64,000 nucleotides of DNA from HGM04593 sp045646845 (GCA_045646845.1 JAZRLO010000002.1:12998-76997); one strand, 5' to 3'; numbered from the stretch's first letter, positions 25,333-34,685 are shown. Notes: generated from the sequence alone by a model not told the origin. Numbers and translations are program-made.

Positions 25333-25352
25333 AAGATGAAAGAGCAAAGAGC
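25314..25352 (+). repeat. Four tandem GATGAAA heptamers spanning the uvrB stop codon
   Basis: Heptamers occupy 25314-25341, followed by GAGCAAAGAGC. The uvrB TGA lies in the third unit. Bases 25332-25352 are identical to the reverse complement of 2742-2762 in the kinase linker. Confidence 0.85.
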
Positions 25353-25389
25353 CCGTCAGGGCAACTGAATAGCCTTTTAGCCCTTATAG

Positions 25390-25717
25390 CTATTTCAGCC
25401 ATTTCGGGCTTTTAAGAGAAGCACCAAACCAACCGGCAGCAGGAAGGAAAATGCTGTTGCCATTGGGACCGGTTACCTTGTAACCATTTACGCCTTTATA
25501 GGTGGTCCAGTTCCAAGTGCAACGTTCTATAAGTTCTTCAAATTCTTCCTTTGTAGGCAAACGCCAACTGCCACCCCACTGAGCGCGAGCTACATCATAG
25601 GTGGAGTTCCCTCTATACTGCCAATAGACTTACCGTCTGTAGAACAGTTTTCTTCTGTGAAACTTGTTTTGGTTGTGGTTTCTCCCCACGCGTAATAATT
25701 GCCGTATTCCTAAGCTC
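25390..25717 (-). pseudogene. Decayed FISUMP-like gene fragment
   Basis: Read on the minus strand, NYYAWGETTTKTSFTEEN near 25700-25640 is followed after a frameshift by YDVARAQWGGSWRLPTKEEF and then ITGPNGNSIFLPAAG-type sequence (VTGPNGNSIFLPAAGWFG), with a stop at 25390-25392. These pieces align with the AWGE, GGGWRMPT and TGPNGNSIFLP motifs of the intact gene immediately upstream in the same orientation. The N-terminal signal and about half the domain are missing, and at least one frameshift separates the rest. It is best read as the remnant of a third domain or of a tandem paralogue. Confidence 0.8.
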
Positions 25718-25719
25718 GA

Positions 25720-27546
25720 TTACTCACATACAGCGCGTATTACAATACCATAGTGACGATGATAACCATCCATAATCTTACCCTTCTTACTTATGTACAT
25801 AAGAATAGCTATATCAGAATTTCCCCTACTGCATTCATTAATCCAATACACTCCACTTTTATTTTTCATTTGAGATGATATCTTGTCAAAATAGCCACTG
25901 CTTGTAACTGGCAGGAAAATACTGTTACCATTAGGACCTGTCACCATATATCCAGGTATTCCGTTAACCTCAGTCCATTTCCATATACACTTGTCGAAGA
26001 GTTCCCGTACCTCTTTACTTGTAGGCATGCGCCAACCCCCACCCCAATTCACATGGGCGGCATCATCTTCGGGGTCAATAATATTCTTTTTATCAACTTT
26101 GGATGAATACTTGGTAATTTTATATTTATCGCCATTCTTGCAATATTTATAATTGCTCCAGCCATATCTACTCTTTTCCTCGGTTTCGGCCCAAGCAAAA
26201 AGAGTTCCATTTTCTTCGGGACTGTCAGCACCGATATTGCAGCTTGCCCAATAAACACTGAGTCCCAAATCTACAGCCCTTTTATCGGTCACCGCATTTT
26301 TTTTGGCTACAGGCAAATCCTTATCAGGAGTATCGTTACCCACTTCAGATTCAACACATAATGCCATTAGGACAATATCTTCTGTAACTGTAAAAATATA
26401 CATCATATCTTTACTTACAAGTTGGTTTGAACCTTCACGGAACCATCCTACAAACTCCGAACCTTCGGCAGGAGATACAACTGCAGCAATTTCCCTACCT
26501 TTTTCCAACACTTCGGTTACACGGGAGTTGTCATCTACCTCCAAATAGTTTCCTCCTTCTACGTAAACTGAACCATTTCCTTTGCAATAAAGCGTAACAC
26601 TATATTCAGAGCACCCTGTTTCAACCTCCTTAAACACAGCTACAAGATAACAGTTCTTATCCACTGCGAAAGTGTAAGAAGCATTGCGGCTTACAACCTC
26701 ATCGGTTCCTCGTACATACCAACCAACGAACTCAGAACCTTCAGTTCCTTTGGCAACGACTGTAATATTCTCACCCGTTGCAACCTTAACAGTTTTGCCC
26801 GATTCACCTACAATAGAAACAGAACCATTGCCTTTAGCAGAAACTGCAATCTTGTATTTTTTTTCTGCAGCTTTACCGCCTTTGCCCGCCACATTACACA
26901 CCGGGCGTATCTGTAAACCGTTAGAACGTTCATGACATGTAAAGCCAACATCATAATAGTTAACTCCTAAACAATAGGCAAAAGCATCACCGTAGTTAAC
27001 ATCGTCCAAAGAAGCCAACCAATAGTAACCGAATCCTTCATCGAGCTTCTCAGAACCGACAAAAGCTCCGCCTGCAGGCAAGAAGATACTGTTACCGTTG
27101 GAGCCCGTCACCTTACATCCAGGAACACTGTCCACCACGACCCATTCCCAAGAACAGTTGTCTTTCAGTTCCTGCATATCGTCTCGTGTCGGCATACGCC
27201 AATTACCGCCACAATTGTATCGTACCGCATCATCATCGCTATCGAGAGTCATCTTGTTGTCAACAACGCCCATTTCGCTGTCCGTACAATACTTGGTGAA
27301 TTTATTTCCGTCCCACCATTTGTAATTATCCAAACTATAATTCTCTTTTGAAGCCACCTCTCCCCAAGCATAATATCCACCTATTTCTTCAGGTTTTGTT
27401 GCGCCTAAGTTACTGGTTGCCCACTTTGTTCCGCTGGGAAGAGCCAAATCAACGAATTCATGTGTTTCAAGGCTGTTGCCATCACTACCGGCACTACAGG
27501 GAAGCTGAAGCACCATACCTAATAATGCAAAAAAGAGTTTCTTCAT
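25720..27546 (-). CDS. Exported FISUMP-like surface protein with two paralogous domains around two InlB/Flg_new-type repeats
   Basis: A 608-residue protein with a signal peptide (MKKLFFALLGMVLQLPCSAG). The architecture is symmetrical. Residues about 25-215 and 415-608 are two copies of a C-type-lectin-like 'Fibrobacter succinogenes major paralogous' domain: VDLALPSGTKWATSNLGA and VDLGLSVYWASCNIGA, YAWGE / FAWAE, GGNWRMPT / GGGWRMPT, GNSIFLP twice. Between them lie two repeats of about 75 residues ending FVGWYVRGTDEVVS.. and FVGWFREGSNQLVS.., like bacterial InlB/Flg_new repeats. Such domains are common on Bacteroidota surface proteins; ligand and role are unknown. A degraded relative follows directly downstream. 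Confidence 0.82.
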   Translation of the reverse strand: MKKLFFALLGMVLQLPCSAGSDGNSLETHEFVDLALPSGTKWATSNLGATKPEEIGGYYAWGEVASKENYSLDNYKWWDGNKFTKYCTDSEMGVVDNKMTLDSDDDAVRYNCGGNWRMPTRDDMQELKDNCSWEWVVVDSVPGCKVTGSNGNSIFLPAGGAFVGSEKLDEGFGYYWLASLDDVNYGDAFAYCLGVNYYDVGFTCHERSNGLQIRPVCNVAGKGGKAAEKKYKIAVSAKGNGSVSIVGESGKTVKVATGENITVVAKGTEGSEFVGWYVRGTDEVVSRNASYTFAVDKNCYLVAVFKEVETGCSEYSVTLYCKGNGSVYVEGGNYLEVDDNSRVTEVLEKGREIAAVVSPAEGSEFVGWFREGSNQLVSKDMMYIFTVTEDIVLMALCVESEVGNDTPDKDLPVAKKNAVTDKRAVDLGLSVYWASCNIGADSPEENGTLFAWAETEEKSRYGWSNYKYCKNGDKYKITKYSSKVDKKNIIDPEDDAAHVNWGGGWRMPTSKEVRELFDKCIWKWTEVNGIPGYMVTGPNGNSIFLPVTSSGYFDKISSQMKNKSGVYWINECSRGNSDIAILMYISKKGKIMDGYHRHYGIVIRAVCE

Positions 27547-27591
27547 AGTATTTATTTTACTCTGTTATCTATTCTCTGTTATCTGTACTCT

Positions 27592-28296
27592 TTATTTGTA
27601 CAGCAGAAAAATACACGGAATCTTTGACAAATCGGGCACATTCCCCTTCCACTCCTTTACGGTGCGTGTCTTGGCATACTCACCATCGCAGGTAAGGTTC
27701 GCAGCAATGCACAACTTTGTCTGTGAACGGCAGGTTGCAAGTATATCCTCTAACATCTTGCCGTTGCGGTATGGAGTTTCAATGAACAGCTGTGTCTGGT
27801 CCTCGTTATATATGCGCTGTTCCAGTTTACGCAGAGCCTTTATGCGCTCATCGGGCTTTACAGGCAGGTAGCCGTTGAAAGCAAAGCTCTGGCCGTTGAA
27901 GCCCGATGCCATCACAGAAAGGATTATGCTCGATGGCCCTACAAGCGGAACAACCTTTAACCCTTTGCGCTGAGCAATGGCAACGACATCGGCACCGGGG
28001 TCGGCAACGGCCGGGCAGCCTGCCTCGGAAATAACTCCCATCGGCTTGCCCTCCTGCAATGGTTTGAGATAGCCGGCAACATCCTGTGGCGAGGTATGCT
28101 TGTTCAGTTCAAAAAACTGAGAACCGTCGATATCGAACTGTGGGTCAACCTTACGCAGAAAACGGCGGGCTGAACGAACGTCCTCGACTATGAAATGACG
28201 TATGCCTGAAATTATCCCGCTATTATACTGCGGCAGGACGTTACCTAATGGTGTGTCGCCTAATGTTACAGGTATAAGATATAATGCAGTTTCCAT
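27592..28296 (-). CDS. SAM-dependent methyltransferase of the RsmI/tetrapyrrole methylase family
   Basis: A 234-residue member of the tetrapyrrole-methylase-fold family to which RsmI (16S rRNA C1402 2'-O-methyltransferase) belongs. Signals are LYLIPVTLGDTPLGNVLP, GVISEAGCPAVADPGADVVAIAQ (the RsmI SEAGxPxxxDPG motif), VPLVGPSSIILSVMASG and FIETPYRNGKML. The start METALYLIP (28296) gives the family N-terminus; the longer open frame upstream overlaps the glycosyltransferase gene. It is shorter than typical RsmI (about 280), like a second paralogue found in this phylum, so rRNA specificity is probable but not certain. It is the last gene of the mtaB-GT2 operon, 4 bases after the glycosyltransferase. 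Confidence 0.85.
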   Translation of the reverse strand: METALYLIPVTLGDTPLGNVLPQYNSGIISGIRHFIVEDVRSARRFLRKVDPQFDIDGSQFFELNKHTSPQDVAGYLKPLQEGKPMGVISEAGCPAVADPGADVVAIAQRKGLKVVPLVGPSSIILSVMASGFNGQSFAFNGYLPVKPDERIKALRKLEQRIYNEDQTQLFIETPYRNGKMLEDILATCRSQTKLCIAANLTCDGEYAKTRTVKEWKGNVPDLSKIPCIFLLYK

Positions 28297-28300
28297 TGTT

Positions 28301-29314
28301 CTATTTTTCCAGTTGTGAATATGTTTTTCTTCCAAGCAGATAGTAACGCCAAAGTATCGAAAAGGATGAACGTCCGAATACCTTGCCTGACTTTGCCGCG
28401 AAGTTTTCCTCACGTACAGCCGCATAGCTGCCTCGCATCTTCCTGTAGTCGCGCCTTGCACGCAGAACAGCCTTGAAATCTCCCCAATGGAACGTTGCAA
28501 GGAACTTGAACGCCGCCACATAGTCAAGCAGTGCTCGCATGCGCATCACCGGGCGCAGCTCATCGGCCGGGAGATTCTTGTATAGCATGAGCAGATTGTT
28601 GCGGAAATTCAGGTATGTCTTGCGTGGGTTACTCTTGTTTAGCGTTGCACCACCCACATGATATACTCGGCTCTGCGGCACGACATATAATCCGCCACCG
28701 CGCGCCTGCATACGCCAGCAGAGGTCAATTTCCTCCATATGTGCAAAGAAACGGCCGTCCAGTCCTCCGGCAGCCCTGTATGCATCACTGCGAACCATCA
28801 TTGCCGCGCCGGTTGTCCAGAAGATGCGGCATACATCGTCGTACTGCCCCTTATCCTCCTCGACGTTGTCAAAAAGACGTCCGCGGCAGTAGGGATAACC
28901 GTACCGGTCAATGAAGCCGCCCGATGCCCCGGCATATTCGAACGTCGATTTATTCTTGTAAGAGAGCACTTTCGGCTGACAGGCGACAGCATCCTTATCG
29001 GAATCCATGAATTCGACCAACGGGGCAAGCCAACAGGCTGTCACCTCCACATCCGAATTCAGGAGCAGCCAATATTCGGCATCGACCTGTTGGAGTGCTT
29101 TGTTGTACCCCTCGGCGAAACCATAGTTACGGTCGAGAAGAACAAGGCGGACCTGAGGGAATCCATTCCGTATGACCTCTACGGAATTGTCGGTTGAAGC
29201 ATTGTCGGCAACGACAATTGCCGCTCCCTGCGAGTGCTCAATCACTCCCGGAAGAAAAGTGCGCAACATCTCCGCACCATTGTAGTTCAATATGACAACC
29301 GCAACCTTTTCCAT
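28301..29314 (-). CDS. Family 2 glycosyltransferase
   Basis: A 337-residue GT-A fold glycosyltransferase: VAVVILNYNGAEML with the nucleotide-binding strand, VVADNASTDNSVEVI, LLLNSDVEV (the DxD-equivalent motif), and an acceptor-side FWTTGAAMMVRSDAYRAAGGLDGRFFAHMEEIDLCWR, typical of rhamnosyltransferase-like GT2 enzymes. It is cytoplasmic or membrane-peripheral, with a basic C-terminus (about 270-320) that may touch the membrane. It sits between mtaB (4-base gap) and the RsmI-like gene (4-base gap), away from other glycan genes. Its sugar and acceptor are unknown. Confidence 0.9.
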   Translation of the reverse strand: MEKVAVVILNYNGAEMLRTFLPGVIEHSQGAAIVVADNASTDNSVEVIRNGFPQVRLVLLDRNYGFAEGYNKALQQVDAEYWLLLNSDVEVTACWLAPLVEFMDSDKDAVACQPKVLSYKNKSTFEYAGASGGFIDRYGYPYCRGRLFDNVEEDKGQYDDVCRIFWTTGAAMMVRSDAYRAAGGLDGRFFAHMEEIDLCWRMQARGGGLYVVPQSRVYHVGGATLNKSNPRKTYLNFRNNLLMLYKNLPADELRPVMRMRALLDYVAAFKFLATFHWGDFKAVLRARRDYRKMRGSYAAVREENFAAKSGKVFGRSSFSILWRYYLLGRKTYSQLEK

Positions 29315-29318
29315 TCAA

Positions 29319-30653
29319 TCAATCGGCAAAGCCTATTATTTCATCGGCTACCAGAGCTGATTTATCTTCGTTGAAACCGCCCAGACGCACGCGCACCAAG
29401 CGATTTATCATCTCCTTGTCCTGCGGCGTCTCCACCCTTATATAGTTAGCCGTAAAACCGCCCATAGGCATTCCCGAACGGGGCTTCTCGAACAGGACAA
29501 CAGCCTCGCGGCCAATATGACGCTCATAAAAGGCCAGACGTTTCTGCTCGCTCAGTTCAATAAGCAACTGGCTGCGACGGTGTTTCTCTGCCGGAGAAAC
29601 CGCCCCCTCAATCTTCAGAGCCTGCGTGCCCGGACGCTCCGAATAGCTGAATACATGCAACTGCGAAATATCGAGTCCTTTAATAAAATCATACGCTTTT
29701 TCAAAGAGTTCTTCGCTCTCGCCGCGCGTACCCACAATAACGTCAACGCCAATGAAGGCATCAGGCATTACCTCGCGAACCTTCGCTATCTTGTGTGCGA
29801 AAAGAGCTGTGTCGTAACGGCGGTGCATCAATTTGAGAACTTCGTCACTGCCAGCCTGCAACGGTATATGAAAATGGGGCATGAAAGCACGTGACCCTGC
29901 CACGTAATCGATTATCTCGTCGGTAAGAAGGTTCGGTTCAATGGATGATATGCGATAACGGGATACTCCCTCCACCCCATCGAGAGCCTTAACAAGTGAT
30001 ACGAAACTCTCTCCGGTGGATTTTCCGAAGTCACCGATGTTCACTCCTGTTATCACGACCTCCTTGCCACCCTCTCCGGCAGCCATCCGTGCCTGTGCGA
30101 CAAGCTCTTCAATTCTGGGATTGCGGCTGCGTCCGCGTGCAAAAGGTATTGTACAGTAGGTACAGAAGTAGTCACAGCCATCCTGCACCTTAAGGAAATA
30201 ACGTGTACGGTCTCCGCGCGAACATGAATGCACGAAATTGCGGACATCCTTTGTCGGTTGCGCGAACCACTCGCCGCCGTTCTCATGCTTGGTAAGATTT
30301 CCGAGATGCTCAAGCACATCACCCTTACGGTCGATGCCAAGCACCACATCGACTCCCAGTTCCTTGGAAAGTTTCTCGGCAGAGAGCTGGGCATAACAGC
30401 CCGTCACAACCACGTATGCCCCGGGATTCTGACGCACGAGTTTGTGTATTGCCTGACGGCATTTCTTCTCGGCCTCCTGCGTGACGGCACAACTGTTCAC
30501 GATACATATATCGGCCACCTCACCACGCTTGGCGGTACGTATTCCGGCCTCCTGCAACTGACGTTCTATTGTTGCAGTCTCCGAGAAATTGAGTTTACAC
30601 CCCAAGGTGTAATATATAGCCTTCTTGTCCTTGAATATACTCTTGTCTATCAT
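29319..30653 (-). CDS. mtaB: tRNA (N6-threonylcarbamoyladenosine 37) methylthiotransferase MtaB
   Basis: A 444-residue radical-SAM enzyme. The N-terminal UPF0004 domain (about 10-125) carries three Fe-S cysteines (YTLGCKLN, VNSCAVT, VTGCYAQ). The radical-SAM core begins DGCDYFCTYCTIPFARG with CxxxCxxC, and a TRAM-like domain ends the protein. GCKLNFSET rather than GCQMN distinguishes MtaB from MiaB and RimO. It converts t6A37 to ms2t6A in tRNAs reading ANN codons. It leads an operon with a GT2 and an RsmI-like methyltransferase. TATCTTCG at 30678-30671 is a possible -7 element 18 bases upstream. Confidence 0.93.
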   Translation of the reverse strand: MIDKSIFKDKKAIYYTLGCKLNFSETATIERQLQEAGIRTAKRGEVADICIVNSCAVTQEAEKKCRQAIHKLVRQNPGAYVVVTGCYAQLSAEKLSKELGVDVVLGIDRKGDVLEHLGNLTKHENGGEWFAQPTKDVRNFVHSCSRGDRTRYFLKVQDGCDYFCTYCTIPFARGRSRNPRIEELVAQARMAAGEGGKEVVITGVNIGDFGKSTGESFVSLVKALDGVEGVSRYRISSIEPNLLTDEIIDYVAGSRAFMPHFHIPLQAGSDEVLKLMHRRYDTALFAHKIAKVREVMPDAFIGVDVIVGTRGESEELFEKAYDFIKGLDISQLHVFSYSERPGTQALKIEGAVSPAEKHRRSQLLIELSEQKRLAFYERHIGREAVVLFEKPRSGMPMGGFTANYIRVETPQDKEMINRLVRVRLGGFNEDKSALVADEIIGFAD

Positions 30654-30911
30654 ATGCCTGTTTTACTTCGCGAAGATAACATCTTTTTCCGAAAGAATAA
30701 ACAGAAGTAGGCAGCTCTTTGCATATGTGCCTGGCACAGGCATATTTCTTCCGGAATTTAATCCTGACAGACTATAATACCGCACCAAATCCAAATATTA
30801 ACGTTTCCGAATTGTAGATAAGAAAATTTATGAGTAAATTCGCAACAATTTTGCATATAGGGTACAAAAAACTCATATTTATACAGAAAACACAAACCAA
30901 AACATTAAAAT

Positions 30912-33047
30912 ATGAAAAGAAAAATTGCAATTATGGCAGCAATGGCAATTACAGGCATAGCTACAGCCCAGGCCGATGTCAATGCTCCGGACAAGGAACC
31001 GGCAATCATCGGCAAATCCGAAATAAAGATAGAGGGCAAGCTCATGACACCCGAAGCACTCTGGGCAATGGGACGCATAGGCGAGGTATCGGTATCACCC
31101 GATGCCAAAAGCATCGTATATGGTGTAAGCTACTACAGCGTGGAGCAGAACAAGAGCCACCACACACTGCATATCATGGCGGCAGACGGCACAGGCAAGA
31201 GACTGCTCACGACAACTGCAGCCAACGAGACCAGTGCCGCATGGATAAAGGAGGGAAGCAAGATAGCCTTCCTGTCGAACGAGAGCGGAAGTACCCAGGT
31301 ATGGGAGATGAACCCCGACGGAACAGGACGCAGACAGCTCACCAATGATGCGAGCGACATAGAGGGATTCCTCTTCTCGCCCGACGAGAGCAAGGTAGTG
31401 CTCGTGAAGCGCATAAAGACAAAGCCCACGACGGCAGACGTTCACCCGGACCTTCCTCTGGCAAAAGGTTTCGTTGTGGATGACCTCATGTACAAGCACT
31501 GGGACGAGTGGCTGACAGATGCACCGCACCCCTTCATCGCCGACTTTGACGGCAATTCCATAAATGAAGGCAAGGACCTGCTCGAAGGCACTGCATACGA
31601 CTGCCCCAATCGCCCGTTCGGAGGTGTGGAACAACTTGCATGGAGCAACGACAGCAAGAAACTCGCATATGCCTGCAACAAGAAGACGGGAGCTGAATAT
31701 ACCGTAAGCACCGACACGGACATATATCTATACGACATAGAGAAGGGTACAACAGAGAACCTCTGCAAACTTGATGAGGTCCGTTCGAGCTACGGATACG
31801 ACACCGCACCGCAGTTCTCGCCCGACGGAAAGAAAATCGCATGGCTGAGCATGGAGCACGACGGCTATGAGAGCGACCTGAACCGCCTGAGCATCATGGA
31901 CCTCGCTACCGGCGAACGCAAATACATAACCGAATATCCCAATGGTGAAGAAAAGGCTGTGTTCGACAGCAACGTTGACAGCTACTGCTGGGCACCGGAC
32001 AGCAAGAGTCTCTACTTCACAGGAACATGGCACGGTACTACACAGGTATATAATATTGACCTGAAAGGCAAGCTCACAAAGATGACCGAAGGTGACCACG
32101 ACTACAACTCCGTGGCCATGCTCGGCAAGAAGAACCTGATAATGACGCGAGTTTCAATGAGCGCACCGGCCGATATATATACGATGAAAGCCAAGGCCGG
32201 AGCCGAAGTAAAACAGCTTACGGAGGAGAACAAGCACATATTCGACCAGATAGAGACTGGAAAGGTGGAAGCACGCTGGTGCAAGACCGTTGACGGTAAG
32301 GAGTTGCATTCGTGGGTCATCTTCCCTCCGAACTTCGACCCCACAAAGAAGTACCCCACTCTTCTGTTCTGCGAAGGCGGACCGCAATCACCCGTAAGCC
32401 AGTTCTGGAGCTATCGTTGGAATTTCCAGATTATGGCAGCCAACGGATATATAATCATCGCCCCCAACCGACGCGGACTGCCGGGATTCGGCCACGCATG
32501 GAACTGGGAGATAAGCACCAATTACGGTGGCAACTGCATGAGTGACCTGCTCAGCGCGATAGACGACATTTCAAAAGAGCCCTATGTCGATACAGAGCGT
32601 CTCGGCTGTGTGGGTGCAAGCTTTGGCGGCTACTCGGCAATGTGGTTGGCAGGACATCACGAGAAGCGTTTCAAGGCATTCATTGCCCACGACGGTTTCT
32701 TCAACATGGAACAGCAGTACTATGAGACCGAAGAGAGTTGGTTCCCCAACTGGGACCTCGGTGGCGCGCCGTACAACCAGACAGAGGAGGCAAAACGTTC
32801 ATACGCGAATTCTCCGCACAAGTTCGTTGACAAGTGGGACACCCCCATCCTTCTCATCCACGGCGACCGCGACTACCGCATCCTCTCGTCACAGTCAATG
32901 GCAGCATTCAACGCGGCACGCCTCAAGGGCATACCGGCACAGTTGCTTCTATTCCCCGATGAGAACCACTGGGTACTGAAGCCCCAGAACGGCATACTGT
33001 GGCAGCGCACATTCTTTGCGTGGCTCGATAAATGGCTGAAAAAGTGA
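30912..33047 (+). CDS. S9-family prolyl-oligopeptidase-type peptidase (DPP-like)
   Basis: A 711-residue exported peptidase: a signal peptide (IAIMAAMAITGIATAQA), an N-terminal beta-propeller (about 45-440) with TolB-like repeats such as FSPDESKVVLVKR and FSPDGKKIAWLS, then an alpha/beta-hydrolase domain. The catalytic triad reads Ser570 in GASFGGYSA, Asp654 in HGDRDYR and His686 in DENHW. This layout fits dipeptidyl peptidases such as DPP5, which release N-terminal dipeptides in the periplasm. The gene lies 31 bases before an MFS transporter in the same direction, suggesting that cleavage and uptake of peptide products are linked. The specificity is not evident. Confidence 0.93.
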   Translation: MKRKIAIMAAMAITGIATAQADVNAPDKEPAIIGKSEIKIEGKLMTPEALWAMGRIGEVSVSPDAKSIVYGVSYYSVEQNKSHHTLHIMAADGTGKRLLTTTAANETSAAWIKEGSKIAFLSNESGSTQVWEMNPDGTGRRQLTNDASDIEGFLFSPDESKVVLVKRIKTKPTTADVHPDLPLAKGFVVDDLMYKHWDEWLTDAPHPFIADFDGNSINEGKDLLEGTAYDCPNRPFGGVEQLAWSNDSKKLAYACNKKTGAEYTVSTDTDIYLYDIEKGTTENLCKLDEVRSSYGYDTAPQFSPDGKKIAWLSMEHDGYESDLNRLSIMDLATGERKYITEYPNGEEKAVFDSNVDSYCWAPDSKSLYFTGTWHGTTQVYNIDLKGKLTKMTEGDHDYNSVAMLGKKNLIMTRVSMSAPADIYTMKAKAGAEVKQLTEENKHIFDQIETGKVEARWCKTVDGKELHSWVIFPPNFDPTKKYPTLLFCEGGPQSPVSQFWSYRWNFQIMAANGYIIIAPNRRGLPGFGHAWNWEISTNYGGNCMSDLLSAIDDISKEPYVDTERLGCVGASFGGYSAMWLAGHHEKRFKAFIAHDGFFNMEQQYYETEESWFPNWDLGGAPYNQTEEAKRSYANSPHKFVDKWDTPILLIHGDRDYRILSSQSMAAFNAARLKGIPAQLLLFPDENHWVLKPQNGILWQRTFFAWLDKWLKK

Positions 33048-33078
33048 ATAAAACAACAGAACGAATCAATAAATTACT

Positions 33079-34440
33079 ATGACAACAACACAGAAAATCC
33101 AAAGGAAATTGAGCGATTCAAAGAAGTTGCGCTGGACAGTGCTGCTTATAGTATCGTTCACGACCATGTGGGGATACTTCCTCACTGACGCCATGTCACC
33201 GCTCATGACGATGCTCGAGGAGCAGATGCACTGGTCGAGCGGCGACTTCGGCTCATTCAACTGGGCATACTGCTGGCTCAACGTGTTCCTCTTCATGCTG
33301 ATATTCAGCGGTATCATACTCGACAAGTTCGGTGTAAGAATAACCGGAATCGGAGCCTGCCTGCTGATGATACTCGGCGCGGGCATAAAGTTCTATGCCG
33401 TGGAGTTCATCTCACCAGAGGCTGAGGCCGGAACAATACTGGGATTCAGGACACAGGTATTTGTCGCATGCGTGGGATATGCAATCTTCGCGGTAGGTAC
33501 CGAGACTTGCGGCATCACCGTGACGAAGGTCATTGCCCGATGGTTCAAAGGCAAAGAGCTTGCACTTGCCATGGGTATCCAGGTTGCAGTGGCACGTCTG
33601 GGAACTGCACTTGCCATGATCGTGTGCCCCATCATCGTTGCAAACTTCTCAATGTCAACACCCTTGCTCTTCTCGCTCGTACTCCTTGTGATTGGTTTCC
33701 TCGCCTACATGGTATTCTGCGTAATTGACAAGAAGCGCGATGCCGAAGGAGAGGTGGAGGAAGAAGCAGAGGAGCAGTTCAAACTTTCGGACATCAAGTT
33801 CATCGTATGCAACAAAGGTTTCTGGCTCATAGCCCTGCTCTGTCTCATGTTCTATTCGGCGGTGTTCCCGTTCATGAAGTATGCGACATCACTTATGGAG
33901 AACAAATACCTTGTTGACCAGAGCCTTGCAGGACTCATCCCGAGCCTCATCCCGCTTGGCAACCTTATAATGACACCTATTTTCGGCGGCATTTACGGAC
34001 GCATCGGAAAGGGAGCGACACTTATGATTATAGGTTCTGTACTGCTCACACTGGTACACCTCCTGTTCGCTCTTCCGCTGATGAACTATTGGTGGTTCGC
34101 CGTAATCATAATGATAATGCTGGGAATCGCATTCTCACTCGTACCGTCGGCTCTTTGGCCTTCTGTCCCCAAAATTATCCCCGAAAAGCAGTTGGGTTCG
34201 GCCTATGCAATCATTTTCTGGGTACAGAACATCGGACTCGGCTTTGTTCCCTTGATTATCGGAAAGGTTCTCGAAAAGTTCTGCGTAACAGGTACACGAA
34301 TCGCCGAGAACGGAAGCGCATCTACCGTATATGACTATACAATACCGATGCTGATTTTTGCAGCATTCGGCCTTGTAGCTATTCTTCTTTCATACCTGCT
34401 CAAGAAAGAGGATGCCAAGAAAGGTTACGGTCTTGAATAA
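33079..34440 (+). CDS. Major facilitator superfamily transporter
   Basis: A 453-residue MFS protein with twelve predicted helices and a central cytoplasmic loop rich in Glu (DAEGEVEEEAEEQFKLSD) around residue 220. Helix signals are LIVSFTTMWGYFLTDAMSP, KVIARWFKGKELALAMGIQVAVARLGTALA (the conserved R-x-F-x-G-K region after helix 4) and IFGGIYGRIGKGATLMIIGS. It follows the S9 peptidase by 31 bases, so it is probably co-transcribed and may import the di- or tripeptides or amino acids released by it; that link is inferred from position only. Transcription ends at the perfect hairpin 34450-34502. Confidence 0.9.
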   Translation: MTTTQKIQRKLSDSKKLRWTVLLIVSFTTMWGYFLTDAMSPLMTMLEEQMHWSSGDFGSFNWAYCWLNVFLFMLIFSGIILDKFGVRITGIGACLLMILGAGIKFYAVEFISPEAEAGTILGFRTQVFVACVGYAIFAVGTETCGITVTKVIARWFKGKELALAMGIQVAVARLGTALAMIVCPIIVANFSMSTPLLFSLVLLVIGFLAYMVFCVIDKKRDAEGEVEEEAEEQFKLSDIKFIVCNKGFWLIALLCLMFYSAVFPFMKYATSLMENKYLVDQSLAGLIPSLIPLGNLIMTPIFGGIYGRIGKGATLMIIGSVLLTLVHLLFALPLMNYWWFAVIIMIMLGIAFSLVPSALWPSVPKIIPEKQLGSAYAIIFWVQNIGLGFVPLIIGKVLEKFCVTGTRIAENGSASTVYDYTIPMLIFAAFGLVAILLSYLLKKEDAKKGYGLE

Positions 34441-34449
34441 CAAACAGAC

Positions 34450-34502
34450 TGACATCAATAAAAAAATACAGCCCGAAAGGCTGTATTTTTTTATTGATGT
34501 CA
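34450..34502. terminator. Perfect 24-bp bidirectional terminator
   Basis: Arms 34450-34473 and 34479-34502 are exact complements (core ATACAGCC/GGCTGTAT with A7/T7 tracts) around a CGAAA loop. It ends the MFS gene and, on the other strand, contains the stop codon of the 61-residue gene. Confidence 0.93.
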
Positions 34503-34685
34503 ATTCAAAACAAGTTCTCTCATATCCCCTTCAACACCCTTCTGGACTTTGAAATTGCGTGCAAAGTTCTTCAAAAACGCCAAAGATGTGGCTGAAGGCT
34601 TAGGATATTTTCCCTTTTTAAGGGCCTGTTCGAGAAGAGAACCGGAAATTTCAAGTTTTGGAGTAGAATTCTTATCCATAGGCAT
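34500..34685 (-). CDS. Small conserved-looking protein of unknown function (61 residues)
   Basis: A 61-residue, basic, soluble protein: MPMDKNSTPKLEISGSLLEQ at the start, then ALKKGKYPKPSATSLAFLKN and a short amphipathic end. I do not recognise the family. Support for its being real comes from its position and framing: it fills the space between two strong hairpins, its stop codon lies in the terminator at 34450-34502, and codon use resembles neighbours. MPMDKN offers two starts (34685 or 34679). It is downstream of and co-directional with the ECF sigma gene, but separated by the hairpin at 34720-34778, so it may be expressed by read-through or from an unseen promoter. Confidence 0.6.
   Translation of the reverse strand: MPMDKNSTPKLEISGSLLEQALKKGKYPKPSATSLAFLKNFARNFKVQKGVEGDMRELVLN

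Noticed and set aside
28297..28527. N-terminal extension of the RsmI-like methyltransferase
   Set aside because: It overlaps the 3' end of the glycosyltransferase gene and does not resemble the methylase family.
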